A stretch of DNA of 64,000 nt from Bettongia penicillata ogilbyi (GCA_023548195.1 JAJHZJ010000413.1:14009941-14073940); one strand, 5' to 3'. Positions 10,073 through 20,915 are shown, numbered from the stretch's first letter. Translations and numbers: made by a program. Notes: generated by a model from the letters alone, not told the origin.

Positions 10073-10293
10073 AGAGGCAGCAAAGTAGCTTAGTGGACAG
10101 AGTGCCTTGCCTGAAGTCAGTGGGCCCTGAGCTCAGACACTTACTAGTTGTGTGACCTTGGGCAAGTCTCTTAGCCCTCTTTGCCTCAGTTCCCTGAGGT
10201 GGAAAAGGAAATGGCAAACCACTTCAGTATCTTTTTCAAGAAAACTCCAAATGGGGTTACAAAGAGCTGGATGTGCCTGCACAATCACAACAG
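10073..10293 (+). mobile_element. MAR1-like CORE-SINE
   Basis: Head 'ggcagcaaagtagcttagtg', CORE 'tagttgtgtgaccttgggca', tail 'ggaaaaggaaatggcaaacc' and 'aaactccaaatggggttaca'. Complete but diverged. Confidence 0.8.
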
Positions 10294-10372
10294 TGGCTAC
10301 ATCAGAAGGGTGTTGTGTGGTTGACAATAATATACTTGAAGAGTTTTCCTAACCTGAAACATCTCTATGAAT

Positions 10373-10521
10373 GGTAGTGGTGGTGGTGGTAGTAGTAGCA
10401 GTGGTGCTGATGGTGGTGGTGGTGGTAGTAGTGGTGGTAGTAGTAGCAGTGGTGCTGGTGGTGGTGGTGGTGGTAGTAGTGGTGGTAGTAGTAGCAGTGG
10501 TGCTGGTGGTGGTGGTGGTTG
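10373..10521 (+). repeat. TGG/TAG minisatellite with 48-bp higher-order period
   Basis: Trinucleotides TGG and TAG alternate. The phrase 'agtagtagcagtggtgctg' recurs at 10391, 10439 and 10487, exactly 48 bp apart, so the tract is three copies of a 48-bp unit. The frame starting at 10367 would read Gly/Ser only. It has no gene context and is not a credible coding sequence. Confidence 0.85.
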
Positions 10522-10886
10522 CTGTTATCCTTACGGTACTTACAATCCAGATTACAAAATAAGATTTAGATATTTGAAAAGTTGATATTTCTTCTCAGAT
10601 TTCTCTAAAACTAGATTTTTTTGGTGTTGTTTTTAAGTGGAGGGTGGAAATAGGAAGGACAGAAAATAATTACTAGTGAAAGCAATAGTTGCCTGGATGG
10701 CCGCTGTTCAGAGATCATTGATATAATAAACTGCATCCAAAAAGGCATGGTGTCCATTGTCTGGCTATGGTCTGTCCAGGTCAGAACATACCTGGAGTAC
10801 TGGCAGGGGTGTTGTGAGGTTCAAATGAGATAACAGAGACAAATTGCTTTGTAAATGTTAAAGGATAATCTAAAGGCTGTTCGATG

Positions 10887-10921
10887 TAGCAGCAGCAGCA
10901 GCAGCAATAGCAGCAATAGCA
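10887..10921 (+). repeat. AGC trinucleotide tract
   Basis: AGC repeated with AAT interruptions ('agcagcaatagcagcaatag'). Short and interrupted, so probably stable. Confidence 0.8.
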
Positions 10922-11007
10922 GTTTACAATCAGATGAGGCCTCCAGTCTGGTGATGACTTCATTCTGAGTATCACTACAGTTCTACTGGAATGTATATAG
11001 GGTACTA

Positions 11008-11130
11008 CAGGGGTATGCTGGGAAATGTTTAGCAACCAGACTCTCTAGGATGGACACAAAATATCTTGTCTAGACAATCTACAGAACAATAAAGCAAGCC
11101 CTGATCTGTGGTGATTGGGTACCTTTCTTT
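11008..11130 (+). repeat. Ancient repeat Y, copy A (partial)
   Basis: 'ggggtatgctgggaaatgtt' and 'tagcaaccagactctct' match the start of copies B (20193-20418) and C (46478-46725). Only the left end is recognisable, and the rest is too diverged. Confidence 0.55.
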
Positions 11131-11155
11131 AAAACAAAAATATTGGTAAGAAATA

Positions 11156-11665
11156 AGCATTTATATGCATCTATTATATACTTGGGAGAGCTAGGTGGTG
11201 CCATGGAAGAGTGCCAGGCCTAGATTCAGGAAGACTCATCTCTCGGAGTTCAAATCTGACCTTAGACCCTTATTGACTGTATGACCTTGGGCAAGTCACT
11301 TTACCCTGTTTGCCTTAGTTCCCTCAGCTGTCAAATGAGCTGGAGAAGGAAATGGTAATCCACGCTAGTATCTTGACCAAGAAAACCTCACATTGGGTTA
11401 TGAGGCATCAGCCATGACTGAAGCAACTGAATGACAAACTGCGTGTCAGATACCATCTAAATGCTTCACAAATATTGTCTCATTTGATCCTTACAACAAC
11501 TCTGAGGAAGGAGCAACAAAATCTCCATTTTGTTATTGAGGTAATTGAGGCAAACCAGGATTAAGCAACTTGCACAGGGTCACACAGCTAGTAAGTGTCT
11601 GAAGCTGGATTTGAACTCAGGTCTTCCTGACTCTAGGCCTGGTTGTGCTATATCCACTTAAGGTG
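11156..11665 (-). repeat. MIR-type SINE, split by a younger SINE
   Basis: Left fragment 'agcatttatatgcatctatt' (11156-11185) and right fragment from 11445 ('aatgcttcacaaatattgtc', 'gcacagggtcacacagctag', 'tttgaactcaggtcttcctg') form one antisense element once the SINE at 11186-11442 is removed. Confidence 0.75.
11186..11442 (+). mobile_element. MAR1-like CORE-SINE nested in MIR
   Basis: 'gagctaggtggtgccatgga', 'gtatgaccttgggcaagtca', 'gagctggagaaggaaatggt' and 'gactgaagcaactgaatgac' are present in order. It interrupts the antisense MIR on both sides. Confidence 0.85.
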
Positions 11666-11774
11666 ACTTCAGATGACAAGTGGAAGTAGAGTCACCAGGA
11701 TGGGGAAAGATCTTGAAAATCATGCCAAATGATGATCATTTGAAGAATCTTAGGATATTTATATTGGAGAAGAA

Positions 11775-12000
11775 AAATATAATAGTTTTGGAGATTGGAT
11801 CTATGATTTCTTTGGTAGAGGGAACTTGCAGATGAGGAAACGCCCTCAACCAGTGCAGGTAGTTTGTTTTTGTTTTCTTGCAAATTATGATCTTGAGTTG
11901 ACAGGGAACTGAGAAGTTAAGTAACTAGCCTGGAACTACATAGCCAGAAAGTGTCAGAGGTGACTCAAATCCTCCTGACTTTGAATCTAGCTCTCATTTG
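11775..12000 (-). repeat. MIR3-like SINE
   Basis: 'ggatctatgatttctttggt', 'gatgaggaaacgccctcaac' and 'acatagccagaaagtgtcag' match, in order, the copy at 48022-48250. The family is a MIR-type SINE with the distinctive 'TGATTTCATTGGTA' segment. Confidence 0.65.
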
Positions 12001-12013
12001 AAGGACTGATAGT

Positions 12014-12088
12014 TTTGGAGAAGGAAATGGCAAACTGTGGGGTCACAGAAAGTTGGACAGATTGAAAAGACTGAACGGTAATAACACA
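12014..12088 (+). repeat. Tail fragment of a MAR1-like SINE
   Basis: 'ggagaaggaaatggcaaact' and 'ggggtcacagaaagttggac' are the tail of the SINE family without its head. Confidence 0.6.
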
Positions 12089-12359
12089 AGACAGACTAAA
12101 TGTCTTCTGTTCGTTAATCTGTATAAGATGCATTAGCGGTCTTGGCCACAGGAATCAGAACTAAAACTGTGGAGGAGAAGTTGCAGAAATACAGATTTCA
12201 GTTAGATATAAGGGAGAGCTTCCTAACAGTGACATTCCAAAATGGAATCCATGTTTGAGGAGACACAGGGCTCTTTCAGTGGAGCTCACCAATTAGAGAT
12301 TAGATGGCTACTTGCCATCTGTATTGTAAAGGGAGCTCTTGGTCCAATGTAGATTGGAT

Positions 12360-12490
12360 TAAAACAGGGAATCATGAACCTCCAAGGGGTCCATGGATGA
12401 ATTTCAGGGGGGGTCTGTGGACTTCGATGGGAAAAATTGCATCTTTATTTTCCCTCACTTTTTGTTGAAATTTGGCATTTCCTTCTGTTA
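12360..12490 (+). repeat. Ancient DNA-transposon-like repeat Z
   Basis: 'ggggtccatggatgaatttc', 'tgggaaaaattgcatcttta' and 'tttcccttctgtta'-like text recur reverse-complemented at 27360-27490 ('aaagatataaaa...ttcccattcaacatggattc'). The style is that of old mammalian hAT MITEs, but I cannot name the family. Confidence 0.4.
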
Positions 12491-12639
12491 TAAATGTAGG
12501 CAATAAAACATCCTGAGAAAGGATCCAAAGGCTTTACCAGACCGTCAAAGAGGGCCAGCACACAAAAAACAACAAAGAACCCCTGAACCAGATGGTCCCT
12601 ATGGTAGCTCCTAACTCTGAGATCCTATCATTGAAGAGT

Positions 12640-12850
12640 GGGACCTGAGAATTAAATTCTGTAGCTAGTATCCAAAGCAGCTGTGGGGTTAAAGAGACCC
12701 CAAGGATTCTGGAAGGATGCCATTCCTTCCTATAGCCAAAAATGCACATCTGAAATCTATCTCTGCTCTAGTCACAGCTTAACCTCCTTCATGGTTCCCA
12801 CACTGTCACTGCAGAACAGACCTCAGGCTTAAACCTGGGGTTCAAGATTC
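12640..12850 (+). repeat. Anonymous dispersed repeat X, copy 2
   Basis: Partner of 7150-7375, with shared blocks 'ttctggaaggat', 'catctgaaa', 'tagtcacagctta' and 'ggttcccacactgtcac'. Same orientation, 5.5 kb apart. Confidence 0.55.
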
Positions 12851-14339
12851 CTCAGACAGCTTGCCTTAAAGGTCATGTTTGACATTCCCCCATCCTTCCA
12901 GCATGGTGTTGACAAGGTCACCACGTATTCACATGGTCGGCAAGTATTAAACTTTAATACCAGATTCACGTCAATTCCAGTTCTGGTATTGACAATTTAA
13001 CTGTAGCCAGTTTGAGTGGATTCTAGGAAACCCTTGCCTAGTTATTAAGGGTTTATCTGCAAGGTGCCAATGTTCCCTGTGCAGTTAATACCTTTTAAAT
13101 TAAAGGAGAAGTTGTATAGGAACTATTTGCATTTTAGAGATAAGTGAATGTTTCCCCTACTTATTATGAATCCAAGTTACAGCTCTTCATCTGAAAATGT
13201 GTGGTCCTGGGCAAGTCACTTAATTTCCCCATTTCCTCACCAGTAATCAATAATTATTTATAAAGCGGTTTTACGTGCCAGACCCTGTGCTAACATCTGA
13301 GGATACAACATTAACAGCCTCACATGGAAAATGGCTTGATTTTCTTTGGAGATGTTCTCTTTTCTAACAGCTCAGATTAAGCATGTCAGAATAGACTTCA
13401 ATGTGAGACTACCAAAGTCCACACCTAAAAACTCCCAGTAGGGATGCTGAGGAATTTTTGCTAAAGATCCTAAGGATCCCATTACAAACAGATTTTGCCC
13501 TACTCTTCTGCTTGTCTTAGCAAAGCTTGAGTCATTCTATCTTACCTCCTTTTTCTCTTTCCCAATCTTTATTTTCCTTTTTTCTCTCTTTCCCTCTGTC
13601 ACCTTCTAGTATTGTGGTCCTATTTCTTGTTTCCCTCTCCCTTCTCTCTTTTTATGCTTCTTTTCTTTACTCCTATTCTTCTTTGCTCTGGGTGATTTGG
13701 TAGCTTAGAAACTGTTCAAGCAGCTTTTACAAAGAATTTATATTTCACATCTTGCCTGAATCCATTCCCTTCTGGGAGAACTAAGCCACCGTCACTGTTT
13801 CATTGAGTGGTGATCAATGTAACATCACCTGTCCCTGGAGGAGCTGTCTTCAGGGATCCAGGAGACTGAGGGTTGGAGGACCTTCTCCCAGGAGCCAGAG
13901 GGTGTTCCCAGGGTGGATTTGCCTTTAGGGAACTGTGAGCAGGTATTTTTTTTTTTAGCGAAAAAGTCTCTTTCATTTTATCTTGTCAGGTACCAGGAAA
14001 GTGCCTTCACAGGACCATGGTATTACTCCAAAAATAACAAAAAAAATTGGGGAAGCTCCATTCTAAAGATTAGTAAAGATTATACCTATGGAGAGTCAAA
14101 AAAGAACGAAATACCAACAGACTTTGTAAGTGCCTGGGCCTCTGGCCCAGCAGCATATATCTCAGGCCGTTTCCTCCAGAAGACAAATCTTCGGTGGCCA
14201 GTGGTCATGATTTTCCTCCCTGATACTTCTTGGACTTTGTTCTGCTTTATAAGAGTGAGCTTGGATTTCTTACTCTTGGATCTAGTTTATGCCTTTCAGC
14301 AAGCATCCATTAAGTACCTCCTTGTCTGATAGCATGTTA
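12851..14339. other. Mostly unassigned; small MIR and L2 scraps
   Basis: 'gggcaagtcacttaatttcc' (near 13208) is a MIR scrap and 'ttacgtgccagaccctgtgc' (13272) an antisense L2 scrap. A 138-residue open frame at 13913-14329 shows no recognisable domain, and its composition is not gene-like. I do not call it a gene. Confidence 0.4.
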
Positions 14340-15060
14340 GCAACTCCTTTTTTGGATTTACTTTATACACAGAAAATTTTTTTCCATCTCCTTTTTATTT
14401 TATGTGTGTCTGGTTTTTAAAATGTATTTCCTCTGAGTAACGGATTAGAGGCTTTTGTTTTCTTATCCAATCTGTCAGTTTTATTTTTCATTTTATTAAT
14501 CCATTCACATTTAAAGTTATAAGACTCAGGTTTATATTTTCCTCCATCTGTCTCTAATGGTTTAATTGGTTTTTTTTTAGTTGAGATTTTCTCCCCTCTT
14601 CTACTGTATACATAGTATTACGTACGTTCTGTTACTTTATTTCACCGGCTCTCTTCCCCTCAACCCTGATTCCCTCTTCTTGTTTGTTACTCTTTCTCTT
14701 CAGGGTTTTGTTTTTTAGTTTTTCTTTCTCGTTTTTATCTGGCTATATATTTTTCCTCTTCTTTTTCCTTCTCCATTAGTCAAGTAATTTTAAATTACCC
14801 TCCCCTTTCCCTCTCCTTTAACTGGTCCTACTCATTGGAATTTTGTGCCCCTCTCTGAAAAGGAAGTCTTCTTTATATTCATCTTCTCTTCCGCTTTACT
14901 CTGGACCCTCATTCTCTAATTCGTGACACCTCTAATCATCTACTCTCTCTCTTTTCTCTTATTCCTCACACAATCCAAGATTTCAAGGCCTCCATTCTAG
15001 GCTCTTCTCTCTAGGTGCTTTCTGCTGCTGCCTTGTAAGGCTTACCCTATAAATTCCTCT
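14340..15060 (-). repeat. T-rich L1-like sequence, tentative
   Basis: 'ttaatccattcacatttaaa' followed by 'gttataa' is a phrase found in antisense L1 ORF2 regions. The rest is pyrimidine-rich and too diverged for certainty. Confidence 0.3.
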
Positions 15061-15199
15061 TTTCCGTTGTGTCTCACTCACAGAACAATGCCGGTTATTG
15101 CAATATCAGAGAGAACAGTACCCCATGGTAGGACTCAAGAAGGGCTAGCACCTCTGGTATGAGGGCTTGCCGAGACCTTCTCAGGGTTGTTCATCGTCT

Positions 15200-15630
15200 A
15201 CCTAGCACTCCGCTCTCATCTGGCTCCAAGAAGCTCTAGCATGTGCAGTGACCCTGGTAAAACCATCTCAGCAGATGGGCTGAACCAGATTGCACGTTAC
15301 TGACGGGCCTCAAGTCCACTGCTGAGTTAGGGGGATGTCTACTCCAAGCATGTGAATACTTCTCACAGCACAATGGGCATTCCAATAGACATGAAAATAG
15401 CTTCTATGAAGTGCTCAAAGGCTGATCAAACAACTGAAGACTCCAAGATCGTTCGTTATATGTCTTGACTTTTGTCATGCCACTGGACTTCCAATGACTG
15501 TGGAAAAGAGGGTGAGGCTGATGACTTTGTACAACTCTGCCTTACTTCAATCCAATTCACACAAGTTAAGACATCACCCCGTGATGTCCCTGGTCCTCTT
15601 TGAAAATAAAGAACAAACAACATTAAACAC
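15200..15630 (+). mobile_element. RTE-tailed non-autonomous retroposon
   Basis: The 3' end 'gaggctgatgactttgtaca', 'agttaagacatcaccccgtg', 'tgtccctggtcctctttgaa' and 'aagaacaaacaac' resembles the RTE 3' end at 41330-41390 ('gtcattggtcttcttcgaaa', 'tggataacaac'). No reverse-transcriptase frame is present. The 5' boundary is not defined. Confidence 0.6.
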
Positions 15631-15745
15631 CTACCATGCACTGGGTACTGTGCTAGTTGCAAGGGATATAAAGACAAAAATGAATCAGTCCCTGCCCCCA
15701 AGCAGCTTATATTCTAATAGGGAGACCACATATCTAGAGGAGTGG
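15631..15745 (-). repeat. L2 3' end
   Basis: 'acctaccatgcactgggtac', 'cagtccctgcccccaagcag' and 'ttatattctaatagggagac' are antisense L2 terminal text. It sits directly against the RTE-type tail. Confidence 0.7.
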
Positions 15746-15837
15746 TAGCCAAGGAAAAGAATAAGTGTCAGGGAAGCCACAAAGATGACCAGCATAGCAG
15801 CTGATTGACAAGCCTTTTTCAGAAGTGATGGTTGTTA

Positions 15838-16590
15838 GGTCAACTAGCATTTATTAAATGCCTGCTATGCTGAGCATACATAGAACAGAAAAAAAAGGTA
15901 AAAACAGTCCCTGCTCTCAAGGAGCTCCTAGTCAGATAGGGAAATGATATGTGAAAAACTAATGTACAAGCAACAGGTGTATGTCATACATATATATGAT
16001 AAATTGGAGATAATCAGACACTGATGTAAATACTTTTTGCAGAAGGTAGGACTTTAACTGGGATTTGAAGGAAGGCAGGGAAACCTGGAGAAAGAGATGA
16101 GAAGAGAGAGAATTCCAGGCATAGTAAAGAGCCAGTGAAAATGTACACTTAGAAGAAGGGATGTTTTGTTTGAGGAACAACGGACAATTTCACTGGATTA
16201 GAGAGTACATGAAGGAGAGTAAAATATAAGAAGACTGGAAAGGTAGGAAAGGATTAAGTGGCAAAGGGTTTTGAAAGTCAAATAGAGAATTTTTAAAGTT
16301 AGATCTTGGAAGTAATATGGGGCCACTGGAGTTAAATCTATAGGTGAGTGACATGGTTAGTTCTGTGTGTTTATCTGTGCTTTGATAGATGAAGGGAGCA
16401 CAGCTTGGAATGGAGAGACATTTGAGGCAGGGGGGCCAACTAGAAGGCTAAGCATGAGGTGATAAAAGCCCAAGAGAAAGGGGAATATACTGGGGATATT
16501 TTTGTGAAGGTAGAATCCAAAAAGACTTGGCAACAGATTAAATATGGGACGAGAGAGTAAGGAGTGAAGGATGGCAACTGGGGTATAAGG
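15838..16590 (-). repeat. L2 3' portion, about 750 bp
   Basis: One of the longest L2 copies in the window. Ordered antisense phrases include 'tagcatttattaaatgcctg', 'acagtccctgctctcaagga', 'gggatttgaaggaaggcagg', 'tagaagactggaaaggtagg'-like text, 'gggccactggagttaaatct' and 'aggctaagcatgaggtgata'. No open frame persists. Confidence 0.75.
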
Positions 16591-16617
16591 TGGTGCCCTC
16601 AACACTGGCACCCTATT

Positions 16618-16750
16618 GAAGTCTATGGACCCCTTTTCAGAATAATGTTTTTAAATGAAAAAAAAAGTATGTAACATTACAAATAAACCAATTACACTAA
16701 AAGATAGTTAAATTATTAAAAACAAATTCACAGACCCCACTATGAATCTT
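16618..16750 (-). repeat. Ancient DNA-transposon-like repeat W, copy 1
   Basis: 'ctatggaccccttttcagaa' then 'taatgtttttaaatg' recur at 46065-46110 and, in part, at 27318-27345. Another end reads 'attcacagaccccacta'. It resembles an old mammalian hAT-type MITE. Confidence 0.45.
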
Positions 16751-17469
16751 TATAAGCATGGCCTTAATAGTGAGAATCTACTTAATCAGAGAAGTCAGGG
16801 ATATGACTGGTTCCCCTCTTGTACATTCATACTTAAGTCTGTAATCCCTGGACAAACTTGGACATTAGAGCGGCTTTGTTCTATGCTAAATGTTGATTCA
16901 CTGTCTGGAAAGCAGTGAATAATAAGTCTATGACTGAACCTTGACTCTGTGTAAGTTCCCACATTGTTACCACTGGCATCAGTATCAGCTCCCAAACATT
17001 TCTGAATCCTGTGAAAAAAATTCTAAAAGGTGAGTCCACCAGAGGGCTCTCTTACCATGATACCCATGAGAGAGCCAACCTTAACTGTGACGTGGTCATT
17101 AAGGAATTTATGGAAACAGAGTTGATTTAGGCCAGGAACTCATCCAACTATCCTGACTGGCTCAAAAATCCTTTTGGCAGCTGCAAAGAGCTAGCCCAAG
17201 GTTGAGAAGCATGTCTAAACAACTTCCACCAGCATTATTCTATTTCTACCTAGATCAAAGGCTAGAACTTGCCATTAGGAAATGTTACACAATGGAATGG
17301 AATACTGCTTTGGGACTTTAATGTTTGAGGAAAATCCCTCCCCTCCCCCCCCACTTCCATTGGGGGCTTCTCTACAGGAAGATTTGGTGGTTATAACCTT
17401 AAGGTGCATGTAAGATTTTTCCAGTCTGGTGGGAACAAAATTGCGGCTAAGATGTGGTGATCTGAAAAG
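16751..17469. other. Unassigned sequence
   Basis: No recognised gene or repeat. A C-run occurs at 17338-17351. Confidence 0.4.
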
Positions 17470-17652
17470 CACTGGCAGATCAAGGAAAAGAAATGTGTTT
17501 TGCCAACCCTATCATGCCTGGAGATCTGTCCAGAGGGAGAAGGGGGGTGGAGGGGAATAAGGCAAGCCAGAGGATCTGATGAAAGAGATCTATGAAAATA
17601 GTAACTGGAACATTACAGGCACAGTCTCAGAGATCTAGGGCTAGAATTATAT
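17470..17652 (+). repeat. Duplicated module D, copy 1
   Basis: Closely matches 19198-19385: 'gtccagagggagaagggggg', 'aataaggcaagccagaggat', 'gagatctatgaa' and 'gtaactggaacattacag' are common to both, with an estimated 85 percent or more identity over about 165 bp. Same orientation, 1.73 kb apart. The family is unknown. Confidence 0.75.
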
Positions 17653-17654
17653 TA

Positions 17655-17905
17655 TTAACAACAACATTTATATTGTACCTACTATGTGCCAGGTATGTTA
17701 CAAATACAAACATGTGATCCTCACAACAGCTCTGTGAGGGAGCTATCATTGTCACCCCCATTTTACAGATAAGAAAGGGAAGCAAATAGAAGTTTAGTTT
17801 ACTTACCCAGGGTCATATAAGTAGTAAGTATCTGAGGCTGGATTTGAACTCAGGTCTCCTTGACTCCAGGCCTTGCACTTAACCATTGGACCACCTAGCT
17901 GTACT
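17655..17905 (-). mobile_element. MIR/MON1-type SINE, near complete
   Basis: 'tacctactatgtgccaggta', 'ctcacaacagctctgtgagg', 'cccattttacagataagaaa', 'cccagggtcatataagtagt' and 'aaccattggaccacctagct' run from tail to head on the minus strand. It immediately follows module D copy 1 and may have inserted at its end. Confidence 0.8.
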
Positions 17906-17907
17906 TA

Positions 17908-18065
17908 GACAACTCTTAGAGGAGACCTTGGAGGTTATTTAATCTAACCATCTCATTTTACAGAAAAATAAATTGAATCCTATCAAGGTTGAGTACAAAG
18001 GTTAAGTAAATCATAAAGGCAAAATTTGACTCTAGTTTTTTTGACTCTGAGTCTTCATGTTGAGA
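17908..18065 (-). repeat. CR1-tailed SINE fossil
   Basis: 'agaggagaccttggaggtta', 'tttaatctaaccatctcatt' and 'tcaaggttgag' mark the antisense SINE with the 'GACCTTAGAGGTCATCTAGTC' type end. Confidence 0.55.
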
Positions 18066-18152
18066 AGTAGAGAAATTAGGGCTTAAAAGAATCTGAACAT
18101 GGGCTCTATCACTGTTGATAAGTCAGATTTGCATGTGGGCAAATCTTATTTT

Positions 18153-18177
18153 GGAAATGTGGAAATGTGGAAATGTG
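18153..18177 (+). repeat. GGAAATGT short tandem repeat
   Basis: Three consecutive copies of 'ggaaatgt'. Confidence 0.8.
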
Positions 18178-18754
18178 AGCCCCTCCCACTGGCACCTCTA
18201 CTGATCTTCTGCATTCATGCCAGCATCGGGCTCAGACATACTGTGCTGATTTAACACAATTTGTGGACAGGTCAGGATTTACTCAGGCCAAAGTGATACA
18301 CTTAAGCGTGCAAAATTTTAATATTTGCCTTGTGTGTGTAATCATGTGGTTTCTGGATCCCTTTTATGGCCCCACCCTCATCCTCACCCCCTTCCAGGAA
18401 ATAACTTTTGAATGAGAGATGAAAGTTGATCATCTGGTCCAACCTGCTCTGCTTAACAAACTCATTCCTTTTTATCTGAAGATTTCATGATGTCTCCATA
18501 GTTCTTTATTTCTCTGGATTCCCTTGATGAATTCTATGTGATGTGGGATTTTAGCAAGCATAAAGAATTGTGGTTAAAACATTTTCATTCTCCTGACCTG
18601 GTCCCGGCCCAGTGTGATGACCTTTAATATCAAGACCTTTAATATATTGATTCTCTCTCTCCTCATCCACCTCTCCCCAAGCCACTAGTGTCCTTTGAGC
18701 TCGATTTACTTTGATCAATTTTGTATTTATTTATGTATGTACATATCATTTCCC
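18178..18754. other. Unassigned sequence
   Basis: No gene or named repeat recognised. 'tgatgacctttaatatcaag' is followed at once by a second 'gacctttaatat', a tiny local duplication. Confidence 0.35.
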
Positions 18755-18885
18755 CTAGGAGAATGCAAACTTCATGACAGGAACCTTTCTTGTTTTTTGT
18801 TTTTGCATCTCCAGCACCTAGTTGTGAGTCTGACATACAAATAATAAATACTTGTAGAATGAACGAATGATGAATGAATTAATGC
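18755..18885 (+). repeat. L2 3' terminus
   Basis: 'gagaatgcaaacttcatgac', 'gcatctccagcacctagttg' and 'ataaatacttgtagaatgaa' followed by GAAT-type terminal repeats are the L2 end. Confidence 0.75.
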
Positions 18886-19197
18886 TTTGATCCTGGTTGA
18901 GTTGGCTCCAAATTTATAAGGAAGGTTACATGAGGTGGTAGGAAGAGGCATTTCAGGCAACTGAATTGAATTTTATTCAACAAGCTGTATTATCTACTAA
19001 TGAAAGCGCTAGGGTCACAGACAAAAAACACAAATGATCTATTAGCCTCAAGGATACTACTGGATGGAAATGTATAAAATCATCTTCATTTTATTCATTT
19101 AAAGGACTTTAGATTAATTGTTCTTTGATTTTTAACATTTGTACCTTTGGCTCAAAGAGTAACGCCAGGAAGAATGATGTGGCTGCCTCCAATCTTG

Positions 19198-19385
19198 ACA
19201 TCCCATTGACAGATCAAGGAGAAGAAATATGTTTTGTAAACCCTACCATGGCTGGAGAGCTGTCCAGAGGGAGAAGGGGGGTGGAGGAGAATAAGGCAAG
19301 CCAGAGGATCAGATGAGAGAGATCTATGAATTAGTAACTGGAACATTACAGTCACAATATCAGAGATTTAAGACTAGAATAAACT
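19198..19385 (+). repeat. Duplicated module D, copy 2
   Basis: Partner of 17470-17652. It includes 'gacagatcaaggagaagaaa', 'gtccagagggagaagggggg' and 'gtaactggaacattacag'. A 63-codon open frame crosses it but is not kept open with the same reading in copy 1, so coding is unlikely. Confidence 0.75.
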
Positions 19386-19540
19386 CTGGTAGCCAGATTC
19401 TATTTTTTTTCTCGTCTTTTCCCTACACATGGCATCTATGCTGTGAGACAAAGATCATTAGCATTAATTCTCTCCTCTTCTTCCCCTTCCCTTGCCCCTA
19501 CCCCTTAATTTTATTGATTTAATTGAATGAGAAACATAAA

Positions 19541-19710
19541 TTCACAGAATTTTTAAGACTAGAAGGTCCTTGGAGCTTGTATCTAATCTGCTCATTTTAC
19601 AGTTGAGGAAATTGATGCTGAGAAAGATTATGTCCGTTATCTAAAGGCAAGATAGTTTAGTAGTCTCAGAGCCAGGATAAGAGCTCTTTCTATCCAACCA
19701 CACTGGCTTC
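19541..19710 (-). repeat. CR1-tailed SINE fossil
   Basis: 'agaaggtccttggagcttgt', 'atctaatctgctcattttac' and 'agttgaggaaattgatgctg' in antisense order. Confidence 0.6.
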
Positions 19711-19749
19711 CAGAGGGAAAACCAAATACACTTTTAATGCCTAAGGGTT

Positions 19750-19990
19750 TTGTTGCTGAGTCATTTTTTTCAGCCACGTTTGACTCTCTGTGATCCCATT
19801 TGGGGTTTTCTTGACAAAGGTACTAGAATGCTTTACCATTTCCTTCTCCAGCTCATTTTGCAGATGAGGAAGCTGAGGCAAGTAAACAGTGCGACTTGCC
19901 CAGGGTCACATAGCTAAGAAGTGTCTGAGGCCAGATTTGAACTCTGGTCTTCTTGATCCAAAGTCAGTACTCTATCACCTACTGCCCAAG
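19750..19990 (-). mobile_element. MAR1-like CORE-SINE
   Basis: Antisense, complete: 'gatcccatttggggttttct', 'tttccttctccagctcattt', 'cccagggtcacatagctaag' and 'tatcacctactgccc'. Confidence 0.85.
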
Positions 19991-20192
19991 GGGAGGGGAG
20001 ATTACTATTTTTAGAAAAGGCATTTAATGGAAGTTCATAGTAAGAAATGTAGCAACAACAACATAAAAAGATCCTTAGGGTGAATTTTCTTATAAAGCAT
20101 ATAACTGCCCTCTAATTAATCTTTTGAATAAATTTGGATTGATATATTTGCATTTATTCAATTCCACAAACATTTGGGCATTTATTATATAC

Positions 20193-20418
20193 TAGGGATG
20201 TGTTGGCAAATGTTTAACAACAAGCTCTCTGGGTCGGGGGGGAGAATGTACTCACAACACTGTTCATTATTAACATTTTCTCCACTTTCTTTAGTCTGAA
20301 CAATCACCAAAATAATGCCTCAAGTCCTGATTTATAGTTTGCCAATTTATAAGGTATAAATGTTCCCGCTGAAAATTAGCCAGTTTGAGTTGGTTCCACC
20401 ATACCATTGGCTAGTTTC
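20193..20418 (+). repeat. Ancient repeat Y, copy B
   Basis: 'gttggcaaatgtttaacaac', 'aagctctctggg', 'cattttctccactttcttta' and 'tcctgatttatagtttgcca' align in order with copy C (46478-46725), including the internal 'aggtataaatg' versus 'aggtgtaaatg'. Ancient interspersed repeat, family not identified. Confidence 0.6.
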
Positions 20419-20419
20419 A

Positions 20420-20915
20420 GGAGATGTTAAAATAAGTAAGATATAATATTTACCTTCAAGTTTTTTTATAGTTGAATATGGGAGATAGCCATGTACACAA
20501 ATAACACATTTTTGGGTAGGATATTGCTATGAAAAAATTCTAAACACCAAGTGGGTTAAGAGGAAGGTGTGATTATTTTTGATTAGGGGAATGGGAAAGG
20601 CTTTATGGAGGAAGCAGCATTGGAGATGCATCTCAAAAGATAAGTAAGATTTGCATAAGAGGAAATGAGGAGGAGGATACAGTAGGTGGAAGGAACCACA
20701 TGAACTAAGGAGGAAAGAATGTGAGATGGGTTGTTGAGGTCAAGCTGAGAAGATGAGGCTTCTCTTCTAGGCTGTGGGGCTGTGTTGAAGGGTTTTGAGT
20801 AGGGAACTGACATGGTCAAAGTTGTCCTAGGAAGAATAAACTGGCAAAATGTTTAGAATGCATTGAGTGAGAAATCTAGGTGAGAGGGAAAATGTAGATG
20901 GGGCATAAATTAGGA
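20420..20915 (-). repeat. L2 3' portion
   Basis: 'aggggaatgggaaaggcttt', 'agtaggtggaaggaaccaca', 'gggctgtgttgaagggtttt' and 'gagtagggaactgacatggt' follow the antisense L2 3' order, as at 15838-16590. Confidence 0.65.

Noticed and set aside
10367..10585. Gly/Ser- or Val-rich open frames
   Set aside because: Artefact of the TGG/TAG minisatellite; no promoter, start context or neighbouring exon.
13913..14329. A 138-codon open frame
   Set aside because: No recognisable domain, no splice context, composition like surrounding T-rich DNA; chance frame.
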